From: Phymorhynchus buccinoides
Taxonomy: Eukaryota > Mollusca > Gastropoda > Neogastropoda > Raphitomidae
NCBI GenBank assembly: GCA_017654935.2
Contig: CM065690.1
Coordinates: forward strand, 16,777,756-16,841,755
Direction: 5' to 3'
Length of the DNA stretch: 64,000 nucleotides
The notes under the pieces were generated by a model. The model ran no database searches and was not told the origin of the DNA. It saw only the letters and a program-made list of their open reading frames with translations. Position 1 is the first letter of the stretch; each line of letters starts with the position of its first letter. Shown here piece by piece: positions 1 through 64,000 of the stretch. The position numbers and the translations under genes were made by a program.

Positions 1-1943
1 CTGAAGGACTCCACACACACAGACACAGACACCTGTTCGTCCCACACACTGGGAGGCAGGTGTGCCCTGAAGTACTCCACACACACAGACACAGACAGAC
101 ACACACACCTGTTCGTCCCACACACTGGGAGGCAGGTGTGCCCTGAAGGACTCCACACACACAGACACAGACACCTGTTCGTCCCACACACTGGGAGGCA
201 GGTGTGCCCTGAAGGACTCCACACACACAGACACAGACAGACACACCTGTTCGTCCCACACACTGGGAGGCAGGTGTGCCCTGAAGTACTCCACACACAC
301 AGACACAGACAGACACACACACCTGTTCGTCCCACACACTGGGAGGCAGGTGTGCCCTGAAGTACTCCACACACACAGACAGACACACACACCTGTTCGT
401 CCCACACACTGGGAGGCAGGTGTGCCCTGAAGTACTCCACACACACAGACACACACACACACACACACCTGTTCGTCCCACACACTGGGAGGCAGGTGTG
501 CCCTGAAGAACTCCACACACACACAGACACACACACACACACACCTGTTCGTCCCACACACTGGGAGGCAGGTGTGCCCTGAAGGACTCCACACACACAG
601 ACACACACATACACATACCCACACCTGTTCGTCCCACACACTGGGAGGCAGGTGTGCCCTGAAGGACTCCACACACACAGACACACACACACACACACAC
701 CTGTTCGTCCCACACACTGGGAGGCAGGTGTGCCCTGAAGGACTACACACACACACACACACACACACACACCTGTTCGTCCCACACACTGGGAGGCAGG
801 TGTGCCCTGAAGGACTACACACACACACAGACACACACACACACACACACACCTGTTCGTTCCACACACTGGGAGGCAGGTGTGCCCTGAAGGACTCCAC
901 ACACACAGACACAGACACACACACACACTTGTTCGTCCCACACACTGGGAGGCAGGTGTGCCCTGAAGGACTCCACACACACAGACACACACACACACAC
1001 ACTTGTTCGTCCCACACACTGGGAGGCAGGTGTGCCCTGAAGGACTCCACACACACAGACACACACACACACACACACACACTTGTTCGTCCCACACACT
1101 GGGAGGCAGGTGTGCCCTGAAGGACTCCACACACACAGACACACACACACACACACACTGTTCGTCCCACACACTGGGAGGCAGGTGTGCCCTGAAGGAC
1201 TCCACACACACAGACACACACACACACACACACTGTTCGTCCCACACACTGGGAGGCAGGGTGCCCTGAAGGACTCCACACACACACACACACACACACA
1301 CTGGGAGGCACACTCTGTTCGTCCCACACACTGGGAGGCAGGTGTGCCCTGAAGGACTCCACACACACACACACACACACACACCTGTTCGTCCCACACA
1401 CTGGGAGGCAGGTGTGCCCTGAAGGACTCCACACACACAGACACACACACACACACCTGTTCGTCCCACACACTGGGAGGCAGGTGTGCCCTGAAGGACT
1501 CCACACACACAGACACACACACCTGTTCGTCCCACACACTGGGAGGCAGGTGTGCCCTGAAGGACTCCACACACACAGACACACACACCTGTTCGTCCCA
1601 CACACTGGGAGGCAGGTGTGCCCTGAAGGACTCCACACACACAGACACACACACACACACCTGTTCGTCCCACACACTGGGAGGCAGGTGTGCCCTGAAG
1701 GACTCCACACACACAGACACACACACACACACACCTGTTCGTCCCACACACTGGGAGGCAGGTGTGCCCTGAAGGACTCCACACACACAGACACACACAC
1801 CTGTTCGTCCCACACACTGGGAGGCAGGTGTGCCCTGAAGGACTCCACACACACAGACACACACACACACACCTGTTCGTCCCACACACTGGGAGGCAGG
1901 TGTGCCCTGAAGGACTCCACACACACGACACACACACACACAC
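1..1943 (-). repeat. Minisatellite made of the 3' end of exon E26 plus its splice donor, 26 or more copies
   Basis: The array has units of about 63-85 bp and runs off the left edge. On the minus strand each unit reads about 45 bp matching the end of E26 (residues [15 protein letters not shown]), then CAG|GTGTGTGT and a GT/GTCTGT run. Copies differ from the true exon by two shared substitutions (Arg-Ala-His instead of Arg-Glu-His). Most units keep an intact CAG|GTGTG donor; a few (around 925-1320) read AAGTGTG or CAGTGTG and are weaker. Confidence 0.95.
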
Positions 1944-62591
<60,648 letters not shown>

Positions 62592-62678
62592 CTGATGCAC
62601 AAAGAGAAAGAAAAAACAAATTAAGTCGAACTTCAGTATTTTCGGGGGTTCAAACAAATCTTTATTCATTTGAAAACA

Positions 62679-63437
62679 TACAGTGAAACCCGTTTAGTAC
62701 GAATTCCAGGGGAGAGGGCCAATTTACTCGTTGTAAGCATTGCTCGTTCAAACCATTTTATCGATTTTGGCAACCCTGACGAACCTATCAATCGCTCCTC
62801 ACATCTACTGTGATGTGCGTGCTGGTAAAGTGTGAAAAAGACAGAAAAACGGAAACAACACACTTACCCAACAAAGCATGGTTGTAAGCCCAGTATCCTG
62901 TATCCATAGGGTTTTTAATGCCGATTACAAACACTTTAAAACAGTTTATTAACACACGATAACATCAAAAACATAAAATCCACACACGCGCTTTAAGAGA
63001 AAGTTAAAATTTCCCGGAAGTCACAAGATCAGTGCGCAAAGAGTGAGTCCAGTGTCGTCTGCTTGCGCTGCAGACACCCAAGTTGTTATATCCGCCAATC
63101 AGAATGCCGCTTACATATCGAGGGGTCAGTCAAGATGGCGATGCTGTTGTCAGTGTGCTCTCGTTCTAGCCAGGTAGTTGTGCAAGAAAGCTTGACTTTG
63201 GGATGGCGGTGTGGTTGTAAGTGCGTTCTCGTTCTAACCGTGTAGTTTTTGCATAAAAGCTTGACTTTGGGAGTCAATAAATTGTACGTTATATGCAAGT
63301 TGCTCGTTGTAGCGAGCTCGTTGTATGCAGAATTATTTAACAAGGAAAAAGAAGGCTTGTGGTCGGGAATTTTGAAACCACTCGCTAAACACGGGCTCTC
63401 GTTTAAACCGTACTCGTACTAAATGGGTTTCCCTGTA
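62679..63437. mobile_element. TA-flanked DNA element, TACAGTGAAACCCGTTTAGT termini
   Basis: 759 bp. The left end TACAGTGAAACCCGTTTAGT and right end ACTAAATGGGTTTCCCTGTA form inverted repeats with TA at the edges. They are similar in style to the TACAGTGGAACC and TACAGACAAACC elements in this window. No transposase frame. Confidence 0.8.
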
Positions 63438-63659
63438 GTCAAACAGAAAGACAATTAGAGCAACAAGCTCGAAGCTTATACCGTGCTTCTTAAATTTACA
63501 TTGCACAATTGATTGAACAGACAGAGACTGCATCTAAACCAAGTAACAAAAGTAATAAAAAAACTTCAGTATTGCATCCATAAAACAGACAGACAAAAAT
63601 TGTCACCTGATTATAAGGCGCACCCGCCAATCTAATTAACACAAAATTCAGATTTTGTT

Positions 63660-64000
63660 ACTCTATTTCCTTAAGGGCTTCGTACACTAGCGTCAAGATC
63701 TCAAGATCGCGACGATTTTTTGCTGCAAGACGCAGTTTGATGCGCCGCTTGCGTGTGAGAGATTCGCGGCGCGGCAGGATTTTTTATGCGTAGCTGCACG
63801 ATTTTTTGTTGCTCGAGAATAGAACCGGCTCTAATTTTGATGCTCAAGATCGCAGAGATCGTGAAACTAGCCAATCACAACGGATGCAAGGACCATAACT
63901 CTGATTGAAGAAAAAAAATGGCAGACTTGCTCGAACCCGAAATGTGTGCTGTGATGCAGGCGTCAACGCGTCAAGGCGTTGCTCTGAGAAACAATTGACG
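63660..64000. other. Possible end of another element, cut by the window edge
   Basis: CGTACACTAGCGTCAAGATC with several ATCGCGACGATTTTTT-like words suggests a transposon terminus, but the other end is outside the window. An ATG at 63919 gives only 26 codons. Confidence 0.35.

Overview
The window is eukaryotic DNA with a very high repeat load. It has split genes with GT-AG introns, long CA, GA and poly-G runs, tRNA-derived SINEs, LINE fragments whose tails end in ATT repeats, TTAA-flanked MITEs, and an intact-looking DIRS-type tyrosine-recombinase retrotransposon. The protein similarities and repeat style fit a marine invertebrate, most likely a mollusc. That placement is inference, because no ribosomal or mitochondrial marker is present.

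One host gene fills the window on the minus strand: an RNF213 (mysterin)-like giant AAA+ E3 ubiquitin ligase. I could place 26 exons between 62591 and 1944. Every junction is GT-AG and every phase matches, giving one continuous 1498-codon stretch. The exons cover the region before the motor, the active AAA3 unit (Walker A in 24714-24834, Walker B in 21642-21889), the linker, and the active AAA4 unit (Walker A in 9093-9315, Walker B in 7957-8127), plus the start of the region beyond. The N-terminal part lies above 62591. The C-terminal part, including the RING/RZ modules expected in this family, lies beyond position 1.

The introns hold the most unusual signal. Five exons (ending at 1944, 7957, 12200, 21642 and 41996) are each followed by tandem repeats whose unit is the end of that exon plus its own 5' splice donor and the start of the intron. 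Two more exons (31714-31882 and 43786-43929) have decayed copies of their 5' end and acceptor just upstream. The gene therefore carries dozens of decoy splice sites. A separate 12-bp coding minisatellite of 35 units sits in frame inside the exon 35651-36230.

Mobile elements by region: SINEs at 3.4, 19.8 and 29.1 kb; a TTAA-flanked MITE family in seven copies; a CAGGGCTCCCA-ended MITE in four copies; pogo-like TACAGTGGAACC MITEs, one grown into a 0.8-kb tandem array at 58.2-59.0 kb; LINE remains at 24.0, 28.4, 30.5-34.6 and 37.3-39.2 kb; foldback elements at 5.8, 11.3, 39.8, 43.1, 59.1 and 59.3 kb; and the DIRS element at 51.3-57.8 kb, in the sense orientation inside an RNF213 intron. Many elements are nested within one another.
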